Below, piece after piece: positions 1 through 8,937 of a DNA stretch of 64,000 nucleotides. Made by a program: the position numbers and the translations under genes. Positions within the stretch are counted from its first letter, which is position 1, and each line of letters begins with the position of its first letter. The stretch spans positions 1 to 64,000 of the forward strand of contig CALMRI010000036.1 of NCBI GenBank assembly GCA_937776645.1, in the 5' to 3' direction. Source of the stretch: an uncultured Alphaproteobacteria bacterium. Its GTDB lineage: Bacteria > Pseudomonadota > Alphaproteobacteria > Thalassobaculales > Thalassobaculaceae. Below the pieces are notes generated by a model. That model searched no databases, had not been told where the DNA came from, and saw only the letters and a program-made list of their open reading frames with translations.

Positions 1-645
1 GGGCTTCATTACCGCGAAGGCCTTGGCGTCGATCATGCCTTGGGTTTCGGCGCCGCCCGGCGCGCAGCAAATGATGAAGTCGCTCTCAGCCAGCAAGAGG
101 CCGAGTTGGTCGGCCGTGCCGTACCAGTCGACTAGGTCCGGCTCATCACGGATCGTACGCGAGACCGCCATCACCTTCATGTCAAAGGCCTTGCAGCGCC
201 GCGCCACCTCGCGGCCGATCTGACCATAGCCAATGATCCCGACGGTTGTCCCACGCAGTTCCAGATGATGCGGCCCCCGGTTGATGCTGCGCCCGCTATA
301 GGATTTCGAGCGCATCAACGGATGGGTCTCACGCATCAACCCGGTCTGCCATTCCAGCATCGCGGCGAGGAGATGCTCGGCAATTGTCGTCTCGTGCTCG
401 TGCGTGTTGGAGAACACCGCGCCCTTGGGAAGGTCCGGCGCAGTAATCCAATCATAGCCGGTGAACGGCGCCTGATAGAGCCGAAGCCGTGCGCCCTGGG
501 GAATGCCGCCAGGGATCCGGCCGCCGACGATGGCATCCACTCGCTTAGCGGCCTCGATAACCGCCGCGCGCTCGGTCCGGGTGCTGAGGATCGTGAGATC
601 CCAGTCCGTGCTCAGCTTACTTGCCAAAAGGTCATCGCGATTCAT
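1..645 (-). CDS. D-isomer-specific 2-hydroxyacid dehydrogenase, C-terminus cut by window edge
   Basis: This is the N-terminal 215 residues of an NAD(P)-dependent D-2-hydroxyacid dehydrogenase, which reduces 2-oxoacids or oxidises D-2-hydroxyacids in the cytoplasm. The Rossmann dinucleotide motif GYGQIG is visible after a TTVGII strand, preceded by the family's substrate-domain pattern (TTIAEHLLAAML). The start ATG follows an AGAGAGGG ribosome-binding site. The catalytic Arg, Glu and His lie mostly beyond the window edge, so substrate cannot be judged. It is divergent from ggt and unlike the two GhrA-type paralogues at 9-11 kb in length of the N-terminal domain. Family assignment is firm and specificity is unknown. 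Confidence 0.88.
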   Translation of the reverse strand, partial: MNRDDLLASKLSTDWDLTILSTRTERAAVIEAAKRVDAIVGGRIPGGIPQGARLRLYQAPFTGYDWITAPDLPKGAVFSNTHEHETTIAEHLLAAMLEWQTGLMRETHPLMRSKSYSGRSINRGPHHLELRGTTVGIIGYGQIGREVARRCKAFDMKVMAVSRTIRDEPDLVDWYGTADQLGLLLAESDFIICCAPGGAETQGMIDAKAFAVMKP

Positions 646-889
646 GCCGCCCTCTCTTAGGACCAGGGCGGATAATTTCTCACACACAAGCCTGCCTCGA
701 TCTGCAATGAATGAAGGAATTGTAACGGTTCTGGATAACCTCATGCGGGGCCGCGTTCAAGCGCCCTTGCCCTTAGGGCGCGATAACGACAAGAGCTTAA
801 TCACTGATCGACGAGCCCCGTGGCGCGGCATGAATTGTGAACGCGCCTCTCCTTCAATATGATGCAGAGTGATTATCAGGGAGAAACCG
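646..889. promoter_or_regulatory. Intergenic region between divergent genes
   Basis: This 244-base stretch separates the leftward hydroxyacid dehydrogenase from the rightward ggt and must hold both promoters. No convincing sigma-70 boxes, riboswitch or operator palindrome could be picked out by eye. Its role as a divergent promoter region is inference from gene orientation only. Confidence 0.35.
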
Positions 890-2438
890 GTGCCCGACAG
901 AAGCTGGACCGGATACGAGACCGCCATACCGACGATCGGCGCCGCCGCCGCCGCCAACGTAGCCGGCGCCGACGCGTCGATCCGGATCATGGAGGTTGGC
1001 GGCAACGCCATAGACGCGGCGATCGCGGCCGCCCATGTGCTGGGCGTGGTCGAACCCTTGGACTGCGGCATCGGCGCCGGTGGCTTCATGATCATTCATG
1101 ACGCCGCTAGTGGACGTACCGATGCGATCGATTTTCTCGGTGTCGCGCCTACCGCCGCGCGTTATCAACTCTATTCCACCAACACCGTCCAGGGTGAGTA
1201 TGTGATCCGGGTCAAGGGTCAGCACAATCAGGTCGGCCACCGCGCGGTGGCAACGCCGGGAACCTTGCGCGGTTTTGCAGAGATGCATGCCCGCTATGGC
1301 AAGTTGCCGATGGCCGAACTGTTCGCCCCGGCGATCGAGCTGGCCGAGGTCGGCTATCCGGTCTCGTATAAAGGCGCACTCAGAATGGACCGCACCATCG
1401 CCATGCTGAACCAGACGCCAGCCTGTCGGGCGCTCTATCTGAAGTCGGAGACCGAAGCCCCAGCCGAGGGCGACTGGATCGTCAACGCCGATTATGGCGC
1501 CGTCCTGCGGTTGATCGCGCAAGAGGGGGCCGACGCGTTTTACCAAGGCCAGATCGCCGAAGCGATCATCGCCGAGATACGCGCCCATGACGGTTTCCTG
1601 ACCTACGAAGACCTACGCAACTACAAAGCCCTCTGGCGCAAGCCGGCGCGCGGTAACTTCAAGGGCCTGGATGTCGCGACCATGCCCGCGCCGTCCTCCG
1701 GACCGCTGGTCTTCACCGGCCTCGACGCCCTGGCGCACCAATCACCGCAAGGCGAGGCGGAAACCCATGAAGCCCTGGCGCGCGCCATGCTGCATATGTT
1801 CGAGGCCCGCCGCACCGGGTTCGGCGATCCCGCCTTCGTACCGATCAGCACACCTCCAGACGAATCCGCGAGGAAATCCACCGGGGGAGTCCTCGGAGAC
1901 CACCAGTCTGTGCACCCTGGATGTCGCCGGAAATGCCGCCTGCATCACCTATTCCAACAACAATCACTCCGGCGTCGTGGTACCGGGCACCGGAATTCTC
2001 TTAAACAACCAAATGGCGCTGTTCAGTCCCTGGCCGGACAACCCCAACCAGGTCATCGGCGGCAAGCGGCCGGTCAGCTCAATGATGCCAACCCTGCTGT
2101 TCCGCGACGGCAAGGCGGCGATGGCGATCGGCGCCTCCGGCTCCACCCGGATCCCGACCTCGCTGATGCAGATGCTGCACCGGGTTCAGGTTCAGGGAAA
2201 ATCAATCGTCCAGGCCATCAACGAGCCGAAATTGCATGCGGAAGTCGAAACCCTGATGGCCGACGAGGAACTGGAGCCGATCGCCAAACCCTTAGCCGAC
2301 AAGCTGGGCCTAGATTTTCGTGTTTTCCCGGGGCGTGACACCTCGATGGGTGTGGTGCAGGCGATCCATGCCGGACCGGACGGAGCGGTCACCGCCGCCG
2401 GCGACCCCCGGGCCCGGGCCCAGGGCCGGGTTCGCTGA
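890..2438 (+). pseudogene. ggt: Gamma-glutamyltransferase (gamma-glutamyl transpeptidase), frameshifted
   Basis: The encoded family is an Ntn hydrolase that cleaves gamma-glutamyl bonds (glutathione and relatives) after self-processing into two subunits. The first reading frame carries the N-terminal half (GGNAIDAAIAAAHVLGVVEP, then GIGAGGFM). The second frame resumes with ETTSLCTLDVAGNAA, which contains the processing and nucleophile Thr, followed by SGVVVPGTGILLNNQM and the glycine loop IGASGSTRIPT. The switch falls at a run of five G near 1882-1886, where one extra base explains the change. Compared with family members the stretch between GDPAFVP and the Thr also looks short, so a small deletion may accompany the frameshift. 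The GTG start at 890 follows AGGGAG; an in-frame GTG at 869 is the alternative. Repaired length is about 515 residues, close to normal. It is either a real pseudogene or an assembly indel. Confidence 0.8.
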
Positions 2439-2478
2439 GCGCGCCAGAAATGCGAGAGACATCAGAGCAAGAGGTATC

Positions 2479-3001
2479 ATGGCCCACATCACCTTAATTC
2501 TTGGGGGCGCCCGCTCCGGCAAAAGCCAGCATGGCGGAGGACCTAGCTCTCGGCAGCGGGCTCGATCCAGTCTATATCGCCACCGCCGAGGCTTGGGACG
2601 ATGAGATGCGCGAACGGATCGCCGCGCACCAGGATCGCCGGGAGGGCCAGGGCTGGCGGGATGTCGAGGCGCCCCTCGAGCTGGTCGGCGCCATCGCCGG
2701 CAACGCCGCGACAGATCGGGTGCTGCTGGTCGATTGCCTGACCTTATGGCTAAGCAATCTGATGCACGCCGAGCAGGACATCCCCGAGGCATCGAGGTTC
2801 CTGCGTAAGGCCTTGGCCGCCGCACCCAGCTCGGTGATCCTCATATCCAACGAAGTTGGCCTTGGAATTGTGCCGGAAAACGCCATGGCGCGCCGCTTCC
2901 AAGACCTGACAGGTCGATTGCACCAGGACCTTGCGGGCGACGCCGATACCGTGTTGCTGATGGTCGCCGGGCTGCCGGTCGTGGTAAAAGCCAGTACCTG
3001 A
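2479..3001 (+). pseudogene. cobU: Bifunctional adenosylcobinamide kinase/guanylyltransferase, frameshifted after the P-loop
   Basis: CobU phosphorylates adenosylcobinamide and transfers GMP to it, in the nucleotide-loop assembly stage of cobalamin synthesis. The ATG at 2479 opens MAHITLILGGARSGKS, an exact P-loop. Immediately after it the frame shifts by one base near 2528, and the next frame gives MAEDLALGSGL, YIATAEAWDDEMRERI and later LLVDCLTLWLSNL, ILISNEVGLGIVP and VAGLPVVVK, all typical CobU signatures. One extra base restores a protein of about 173 residues, the family's usual length. It lies 40 bases after ggt and 30 before leuC. With cbiB 2 kb downstream it suggests a cobalamin locus. 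The frameshift destroys the protein if genuine. Confidence 0.85.
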
Positions 3002-3031
3002 AAATACCCGCACCAAAAAACGGCGAGAGCG

Positions 3032-4465
3032 ATGCACCAATCGAACCGCACACAGAAATCCAAAGCCGTCGGCCAACCGACAACCTTGTTCGAGAAGATC
3101 TGGCAGTCCCACGCGATCCTGGAACGCGAGGATGGCACCACCTTGCTGTCGATCGACCGCCATCTGTGCCACGAGGGATCCTTTCACGCTTTCGACAAGC
3201 TGAAGGCGCAGGGCCGAAGCGTCCGCCGGCCCGACCTCACCGTCGCCATCGCCGACCATTATGTCTCAACCAACGCCCCGGAAACCGGTAACGAAGACCC
3301 AAGCCGACGCGAGGTAATCGAACGGCTTACTGCCAACACCGAGGCCACGGGTATTCGGCTTTACGGCATCGGCGACCCGGAACAGGGAATCGTCCACGTG
3401 GTCGGGCCAGAGCAGGGCATCACTTTGCCTGGCATTGTGCTGGTCTGCGGCGATAGCCACACGGCAACCCATGGCGCACTCGGCTGCCTCGCTTTCGGGA
3501 TCGGCGCCTCGGAAGTGGCGCATGTGCTGGCGACCCAAACCCTGTGGCAGGAAAAGCCCCAATCTCTGCGGATCACCGTCGACGGACCGCTTGGTCCGGG
3601 TGTGGTCGCCAAGGACGTGATCCTGCACCTGATCTCGGTGATTGGGGCAAATGGCGCCACCGGCTCGATGATCGAATATGCCGGCTCGACAATCCGCGCG
3701 CTATCGATGGAAGGGCGGATGACGGTCTGCAACATGTCGATCGAAGCGGGGGGGAAAGCCGGGATGATCGCGCCGGACGAAAAGACCTTCGCGTACCTGA
3801 AGGGCCGGCGCTTTTCACCCGACGGTGACGATTGGGACCAGGCGGTGGCGGATTGGCAAACCCTGGTAACGGACCCCGGCGCCCGGTTCGACCGCGAGGT
3901 TCTTGTCGACGCGGCAGATATCGCACCAACGGTCACCTGGGGAACCAGCCCCGAGGAAACCCTGGCGATCACCGGCCTGGTGCCTGATCCCGGGAACCAG
4001 CCGGACGCGTTACGCCGTAGCGCGCTTGAGGCCACCCTTGCCTATATGGGACTTAAGCCGGGCACCGCGCTAACCGACATCATGGTCGACCGGGTCTTTA
4101 TCGGCTCCTGCACCAACGCCCGGATCGAGGACCTACGCGCCGCCGCCAGCATCGCCAAGGGCCGCAAGGTTGCGGTACCGGCGATCATCGTCCCCGGCTC
4201 CACCCTGATCAAACTCCAAGCCGAAACCGAGGGATTGGACCGGATTTTCATCGAGGCCGGGTTCGAATGGCGGGGCACGGGCTGCTCGATGTGTGTCGGG
4301 ATGAACGGCGACATCACCCCACCGCAAGAGCGCTGCGCCTCAACCAGCAACCGCAATTTCAAGGGCCGCCAAGGACCGGGCAGCCGGACCCATTTGATGA
4401 GCCCGGCGATGGCGGCGGCGGCGGCGGTAACTGGCCGGATCACCGACGTCCGTGATCTGGCTTGA
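3032..4465 (+). CDS. leuC: 3-isopropylmalate dehydratase large subunit
   Basis: LeuC, with LeuD, isomerises 2-isopropylmalate to 3-isopropylmalate in leucine synthesis. The protein is 477 residues, normal for the bacterial form. The N-terminus shows [12 protein letters not shown] and the aconitase pattern [14 protein letters not shown]. The [4Fe-4S] ligands are visible as Cys at about 360 ([10 protein letters not shown]) and at about 418 and 421 (GTGCSMCVG). About 17 residues precede the usual start region, so the true start could be slightly further in, although no better ATG is nearby. Its stop overlaps the ribosome-binding site of leuD, so the two are coupled. Its place between two cobalamin genes is unusual. 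A homoaconitase-type substrate cannot be excluded by eye. Confidence 0.95.
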   Translation: MHQSNRTQKSKAVGQPTTLFEKIWQSHAILEREDGTTLLSIDRHLCHEGSFHAFDKLKAQGRSVRRPDLTVAIADHYVSTNAPETGNEDPSRREVIERLTANTEATGIRLYGIGDPEQGIVHVVGPEQGITLPGIVLVCGDSHTATHGALGCLAFGIGASEVAHVLATQTLWQEKPQSLRITVDGPLGPGVVAKDVILHLISVIGANGATGSMIEYAGSTIRALSMEGRMTVCNMSIEAGGKAGMIAPDEKTFAYLKGRRFSPDGDDWDQAVADWQTLVTDPGARFDREVLVDAADIAPTVTWGTSPEETLAITGLVPDPGNQPDALRRSALEATLAYMGLKPGTALTDIMVDRVFIGSCTNARIEDLRAAASIAKGRKVAVPAIIVPGSTLIKLQAETEGLDRIFIEAGFEWRGTGCSMCVGMNGDITPPQERCASTSNRNFKGRQGPGSRTHLMSPAMAAAAAVTGRITDVRDLA

Positions 4466-4475
4466 GGAGCAAATA

Positions 4476-5093
4476 ATGCAAGCCTTCCGCAAACTCGACA
4501 CCGCCGCCGCCTCCTTGACTCTGGCCAATATCGACACCGACCAGATCATCCCGGCCCGGTTCATGCGCGCACCGCGCAGCACCGATCATGGCCAATTCCT
4601 GTTTCATGATATGCGACGCGGGCCGGATGGCGAGCCGAGGGACGATTTCGTGCTCAATACCCCCGAATTCGCCAAGGCCGGTGTCCTGGTCGCCGATACC
4701 AATTTCGGTTGTGGTTCATCCCGTGAAGCCGCCGTCTATGCCTTGCATGACGCCGGCATCCGCTGTGTCATTGCACCAAGCTTTGGCGACATCTTTTACA
4801 GCAACGCAACGAAGAACGGCTTGCTACCAGTGGCGCTCGACCGAGAGACGGTGAAAACCATCTGGCGGACCCTCGAGACCGCGAACAGCGCCCGGATTGA
4901 GATCGATTTGGAAGCCCAAACGGTGCATCTTCCGGACGGCACCACGCATGGCTTCGAGATCGACCCGTTCAAGAAGAAATGCCTCCTCGAAGGTCTCGTC
5001 GAGATCGACCTTACCTTGCTTCATAGCGACGAAATCGACGATCACGAACGCGCCTCGGCCGAGGCGCGTCCCTGGATCGGAACGATCGGGTGA
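4476..5093 (+). CDS. leuD: 3-isopropylmalate dehydratase small subunit
   Basis: This is the 205-residue swivelling-domain partner of LeuC and completes the isopropylmalate isomerase. The substrate-loop region NIDTDQIIPARF and the signature NFGCGSSREAAVYAL are clear, and the length matches the family. The ATG at 4476 is preceded by GAGGAG at 4464-4469, which overlaps the leuC stop codon. That spacing fixes the start over an upstream in-frame alternative at 4452, which would lie inside leuC. The gene is intact, unlike cobU and ggt just upstream. It is followed 58 bases later by cbiB. Confidence 0.95.
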   Translation: MQAFRKLDTAAASLTLANIDTDQIIPARFMRAPRSTDHGQFLFHDMRRGPDGEPRDDFVLNTPEFAKAGVLVADTNFGCGSSREAAVYALHDAGIRCVIAPSFGDIFYSNATKNGLLPVALDRETVKTIWRTLETANSARIEIDLEAQTVHLPDGTTHGFEIDPFKKKCLLEGLVEIDLTLLHSDEIDDHERASAEARPWIGTIG

Positions 5094-5151
5094 CCAGCTC
5101 CCCCGCCAAGGCCCGCGCAATGGACCCTGACGCGGGCCGTGCCGGCGAGCC

Positions 5152-6123
5152 ATGACCCCGATCGACCATGCGCCGATACTGCTCCTTGCCCTCATTATTG
5201 ACGCGATCATCGGCGATCCGGATTGGGTTTATCGCCTGGCGCCTCATCCCGTGGTGCTGTTTGGCCGGATAATCGGGTGGTTTGACCAGGCCTGGAACCG
5301 CGATACCCTGGCGGACGGTGCCCGACGGCTCCTCGGGGCGGCGACGGTGCTGATCATTCTCACCCTTGCCGCCGGCATCGGCTGGCTGATCCAGACTGGC
5401 CTGCGCGGGATTCCTTACGCCATCGCTCTGGAGGCGCTGATCGCGTCGCTGTTTCTGGCGCAGAACAGCCTCTACCGCCATGTAGCCGCAGTGGCCTATA
5501 GCCTGATCAACAGCGACGGTGATCTTCGAGCTGCTCAAGTCGCTGTCGGGCGAATCGTCGGGCGTGATACGACAAGCCTTGATAAAGCCGAGATTTGCCG
5601 GGCGGCGATCGAATCCTTGGCGGAAAACTTCTCCGACGGAGTAGCGGCGCCGGTGTTCTGGTATCTGCTACTCGGCCTGCCTGGCTTGCTCGCTTACAAG
5701 GCGTTGAACACTGCCGACAGCATGATCGGGCATTTGAGCGACCGTCACCGAGCCTTCGGCTGGGCGGCGGCGCGGCTCGATGATTTCGCGAACTACCTGC
5801 CAGCGCGGCTTGGGGCAATAGCTCTTGCCGGAGCGGCGGTTTGCATCCCCGGGATGTCAGCAAAAACCGCGATTAGGGCGGCTATCCGCGATGCCAGCGA
5901 GCATCGCTCGGTTAATGCCGGTTGGCCGGAAGCGGCAATGGCCGGAGCCTTGGGGCTGCGTATCGCCGGGCCGCGGCGCTATGAGGGCGTGCTGGTCGAG
6001 GACGCCTGGATGGGCGATGGGTGCGCGGACGCTAGACCTGACGACATCCGGTGGGGCCTTCGATTATATGCGGGCGCCTGTTTGATCCTTGCGGCCGGCA
6101 CGGCGATCCTATCGGCCGTCTAA
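5152..6123 (+). CDS. cbiB: Adenosylcobinamide-phosphate synthase
   Basis: CbiB (CobD in the aerobic nomenclature) attaches aminopropanol or its phosphate to adenosylcobyric acid and is an inner-membrane enzyme. The 323-residue protein has the family opening LIIDAIIGDPDWVYRLAPHP and later FSDGVAAPVFWYLLLGLPG, KALNTADSMIGH and ASEHRSVNAGWPEAAMAGAL, all highly characteristic. Several hydrophobic helices lie between these motifs. With cobU it forms a split pair of late cobalamin genes separated by leuCD. An adenosylcobalamin-dependent enzyme, methylmalonyl-CoA mutase, is encoded 52 kb away in the same window. The assignment is firm. Confidence 0.94.
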   Translation: MTPIDHAPILLLALIIDAIIGDPDWVYRLAPHPVVLFGRIIGWFDQAWNRDTLADGARRLLGAATVLIILTLAAGIGWLIQTGLRGIPYAIALEALIASLFLAQNSLYRHVAAVAYSLINSDGDLRAAQVAVGRIVGRDTTSLDKAEICRAAIESLAENFSDGVAAPVFWYLLLGLPGLLAYKALNTADSMIGHLSDRHRAFGWAAARLDDFANYLPARLGAIALAGAAVCIPGMSAKTAIRAAIRDASEHRSVNAGWPEAAMAGALGLRIAGPRRYEGVLVEDAWMGDGCADARPDDIRWGLRLYAGACLILAAGTAILSAV

Positions 6124-6183
6124 CGGAATCTCGTCGTCACACTCATGACGCGCGCCATGCTGGGTTGGCGAGCCGACGAAGCT

Positions 6184-6597
6184 TCAGCGATGAATTTGTC
6201 TGACCACGGCAATTATTGCCAATGCGGCCAGAACACCAATCTCATCAGCCACAAAATCAACGAAATCACCTGTACGGTCAGCGGAAAAGGCCTGTACAAC
6301 CTCCGCCGCGAGGCTAAAACCAACCAAGCCAACCACGATAATTCCAAGGTTGAACCAGCGCAACAGCAGCGGGCCTCCCACCGCAACACAGACGAAAAAC
6401 ACCCCAAAATGCGTAAGGGAAGAGTCCTTCAAATAGCTCTCCAGAGCCAACGGGTCACGCGCCGGTTCGAGAACCAGCAGGGCGACAATATTCAGAAGAA
6501 GAATAAAAAGCAGCGTCCAGCCAAACACTGATGTGTTTCCGCGACCTCTTTTGCGGCGGCGCCGTACGTAGGACCCTTTCGCCATGAGACTGACCAT
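6184..6597 (-). CDS. VanZ-like small membrane protein
   Basis: This is a protein of about 137 residues with a basic N-terminus (RRRRKRGRG) and roughly four hydrophobic segments. The pattern LTHFGVFFVCVAVGG, then AAEVVQAFSADRTGDFVDFVADEIGV resembles the VanZ-like family, in which an acidic Q-x-F...R-x-x-x-x-x-D stretch precedes the last helix. The function of these proteins is generally unknown; only some relate to teicoplanin resistance. The start is uncertain: ATG at 6597 or 6585, neither with a strong ribosome-binding site. It faces cbiB tail to tail and stands alone. Confidence 0.6.
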   Translation of the reverse strand: MVSLMAKGSYVRRRRKRGRGNTSVFGWTLLFILLLNIVALLVLEPARDPLALESYLKDSSLTHFGVFFVCVAVGGPLLLRWFNLGIIVVGLVGFSLAAEVVQAFSADRTGDFVDFVADEIGVLAALAIIAVVRQIHR

Positions 6598-6688
6598 CAC
6601 ATCTAGTGAACCAATGTGACATTCTATGCTTTTCGCTCCAGGGCGTACACCGATGTCACGATCGTCAAAGGCCTGCCGGTCAGCCAGT

Positions 6689-7348
6689 TTAGAACTCGGC
6701 TGAATCGATCACCATCGGCTCGGCGTGCGCCGCCTTGGTCCATTCTTGCATCGCCGGGTGATTCCAAACCGCCTCGACATAGCTCGTCTCGACCTCACCA
6801 AGATCGACTGCATAGGTCCGAAAGCGGCTAACCACCGGCGCGAACATCGCATCGAGGATGGTGAAAGAACCGAACAGGAAATCCCCGCCATTCTCCACAC
6901 CATAGCGCTCCCGCGACCGGCGCCAAATCGCCGTGATCCGGTTGATATCCTCCTGGACATCCGGCTTTCGGCTCTCTTCGGGGAAGCGACTTCTAATGTT
7001 CATCGGCATATGCTCGCGCAAGGCGGTGAAGCCGGCGTGCATCTCAGTAGAAAGCGAACGGGCGATTGCGCGCGCGCGCGTGTCCGCCGGCCAAAGCCCG
7101 GTTTGCGGAAACAATTCGGCGACATATTCGCAGATCGCTAGGCTTTCCCAGACAAGGTTATCGCCATGTTTGAGGATAGGAACCTTGCCATTACGCCAGT
7201 GTTTGAGGATCTCCTGGCGGGTGTTCGGCTGATCGAGTGGAATCAACACCTCCTCGAACGAGGCGCCCGCCACCTTCAAGGCCAGCCATGCTCTGAGCGA
7301 CCATGACGAATAGTTCTTGTTGCCGATGACCAGGATTAGGTCATCCAT
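6689..7348 (-). CDS. Glutathione S-transferase family protein
   Basis: The 219-residue cytoplasmic protein has an N-terminal thioredoxin-fold GST domain, seen as LVIGNKNYSSWSLRAWLALK followed by the cis-Pro motif GKVPILKH and the glutathione-binding VWESLAICEYVAELFP. The C-terminal half is helical. The SSWSLR arrangement suggests a Ser-type active site near residue 14, as in zeta-like or beta-related bacterial GSTs. A longer reading frame runs upstream to 7687, but the family's N-terminus begins at the ATG at 7348, preceded by GGCGGGAG. Its substrate is not evident, and it is divergent from the aminopeptidase gene. Confidence 0.87.
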   Translation of the reverse strand: MDDLILVIGNKNYSSWSLRAWLALKVAGASFEEVLIPLDQPNTRQEILKHWRNGKVPILKHGDNLVWESLAICEYVAELFPQTGLWPADTRARAIARSLSTEMHAGFTALREHMPMNIRSRFPEESRKPDVQEDINRITAIWRRSRERYGVENGGDFLFGSFTILDAMFAPVVSRFRTYAVDLGEVETSYVEAVWNHPAMQEWTKAAHAEPMVIDSAEF

Positions 7349-7540
7349 TGGCAGCGCTCCCGCCAGTTTCTGCAATGGCCATTGCAGCCTGTTACGACGA
7401 ACAGTGCAACCGCTTTGCCATCGAGAGATCATCCACGCATGCCTATATGTCCCCAGGGCCGCCACGGGCCTTGAGGAGAGTCTAACGAGCGGATAGAAGA
7501 ATGATGCGGGCTTTCCATGAACTTCCGGGGCATCAGGCCG

Positions 7541-8923
7541 ATGATTTTCGCTGCGCGCAAAACCTCGTCTTCCGTACCGATCTTCCTGGTAGCCGAGTCG
7601 GGGCTCAAGGATTGGCATAATACGGCCGATACTAACGCCTCTCAATGGGTCGCGGCGACCGGTTTCGCGGCGGCGGCGGGAACCCATTGCTGTCTCCCCA
7701 ATTCGAATGGCAGCCTCGCCGGCATCCTCCTGGGCGTCACCGAGAGCGAGACGTCCAGTGCCGGACTCTGGGATCTGGCGGGGCTACCGGCGAACCTGCC
7801 AGAGGGCCGCTATTATCTTGATGCCGAGCTTGGCCCGGAAAAGGCGACAATGGCGGCGCTCGGCTGGGCGCTCGGCTGCTACAATTTCGACCGCTACAAG
7901 AAAATCCCGAAGCTGAAAGTCGAATTGGACCTGCCCACGGGTGCGGACCAGGCCGAGGTAACCCGGATCGCGACCGGCATCGGTCTGACCCGCGATCTGA
8001 TCACCACGCCGGCCGGAGATATGGGGCCAGCGGATCTTGCCGAGGCCGCCAAGGCGATGGCCAAACCGTTCAAGGCCAAGGTGAAGGTCATTGTTGGCAA
8101 GGACCTGTTACGCCAAAACTACCCATCGATCCACGCCGTCGGCCGCGCCGCCGCCCAGGAACCAAGGTTGATCGACATCACCTGGGGCAAAACCTCGGAC
8201 CCGCGCGTGACCTTGGTCGGTAAGGGCGTGTGTTTTGATACCGGTGGCCTGGATATCAAGCCCGCTAGCGGCATGTTGAATATGAAAAAGGACATGGGCG
8301 GCGCTGCCCAGGTTCTCGGGTTGGCCCATATGATCATGGATGCTGGTTTGCCGGTTCGCTTGCGGGTCCTGGCGCCGGCGGTGGAGAACGCTATCTCCAG
8401 CAACGCTTTTCATCCCCTAGACGTCTTGCAGACCCGCAAGGGGCTAACTGTCGAGGTTGGCAACACCGACGCCGAAGGCCGGTTGGTCCTATCCGACGCG
8501 CTGAGCGAGGCGGCCAGCGACAAGCCCGAGATGATCATCGACTTCGCCACCCTGACCGGCGCCGCCAGGATCGCCCTCGGTACCGACGTTCCGGCGCTGT
8601 TCTGCAACGATGACGCGCTGGCCGAAGCCATGTTAGCGCATGGGACCGAGGCCAATGATCCGCTTTGGCGGATGCCGCTTTGGCAAGGCTACAAGGCGCA
8701 CCTCTCTTCCAAGGTTGCGGACCTCTCCAGCACCGGCTCAGCGCCCCAAGGCGGCGCGATCAAGGCGGCGTTGTTTCTGGAACACTTTGTCGAGCCGGAC
8801 ATCCCCTGGGCGCATATCGACCTCATGGCCTTCAACAGCACCTCACGTCCCGGTCGCCCCGAAGGCGGCGAGGCGCAAGGTATCCGAGGCATCTATGCCA
8901 TGCTGAAGAAGCGCTACGCTTAA
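7541..8923 (+). CDS. Leucyl aminopeptidase family protein (peptidase M17)
   Basis: This is a cytosolic two-metal aminopeptidase that removes N-terminal residues from peptides. The C-terminal catalytic domain carries VGKGVCFDTGGLDIKP, KKDMGGAAQVLG and the diagnostic NTDAEGRLVLSDAL at about residue 308, containing metal-binding Asp and Glu and the catalytic Arg. The N-terminal domain is shorter than in PepA, giving about 460 residues, as in the alphaproteobacterial M17 subgroup. The ATG at 7541 is chosen because homologues start near FAARKTSSSVPIFLV; an in-frame ATG at 7517 is possible. It fits with the peptide importers in this window. Confidence 0.9.
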   Translation: MIFAARKTSSSVPIFLVAESGLKDWHNTADTNASQWVAATGFAAAAGTHCCLPNSNGSLAGILLGVTESETSSAGLWDLAGLPANLPEGRYYLDAELGPEKATMAALGWALGCYNFDRYKKIPKLKVELDLPTGADQAEVTRIATGIGLTRDLITTPAGDMGPADLAEAAKAMAKPFKAKVKVIVGKDLLRQNYPSIHAVGRAAAQEPRLIDITWGKTSDPRVTLVGKGVCFDTGGLDIKPASGMLNMKKDMGGAAQVLGLAHMIMDAGLPVRLRVLAPAVENAISSNAFHPLDVLQTRKGLTVEVGNTDAEGRLVLSDALSEAASDKPEMIIDFATLTGAARIALGTDVPALFCNDDALAEAMLAHGTEANDPLWRMPLWQGYKAHLSSKVADLSSTGSAPQGGAIKAALFLEHFVEPDIPWAHIDLMAFNSTSRPGRPEGGEAQGIRGIYAMLKKRYA

Positions 8924-8937
8924 GGGTTTGAGCCGCT

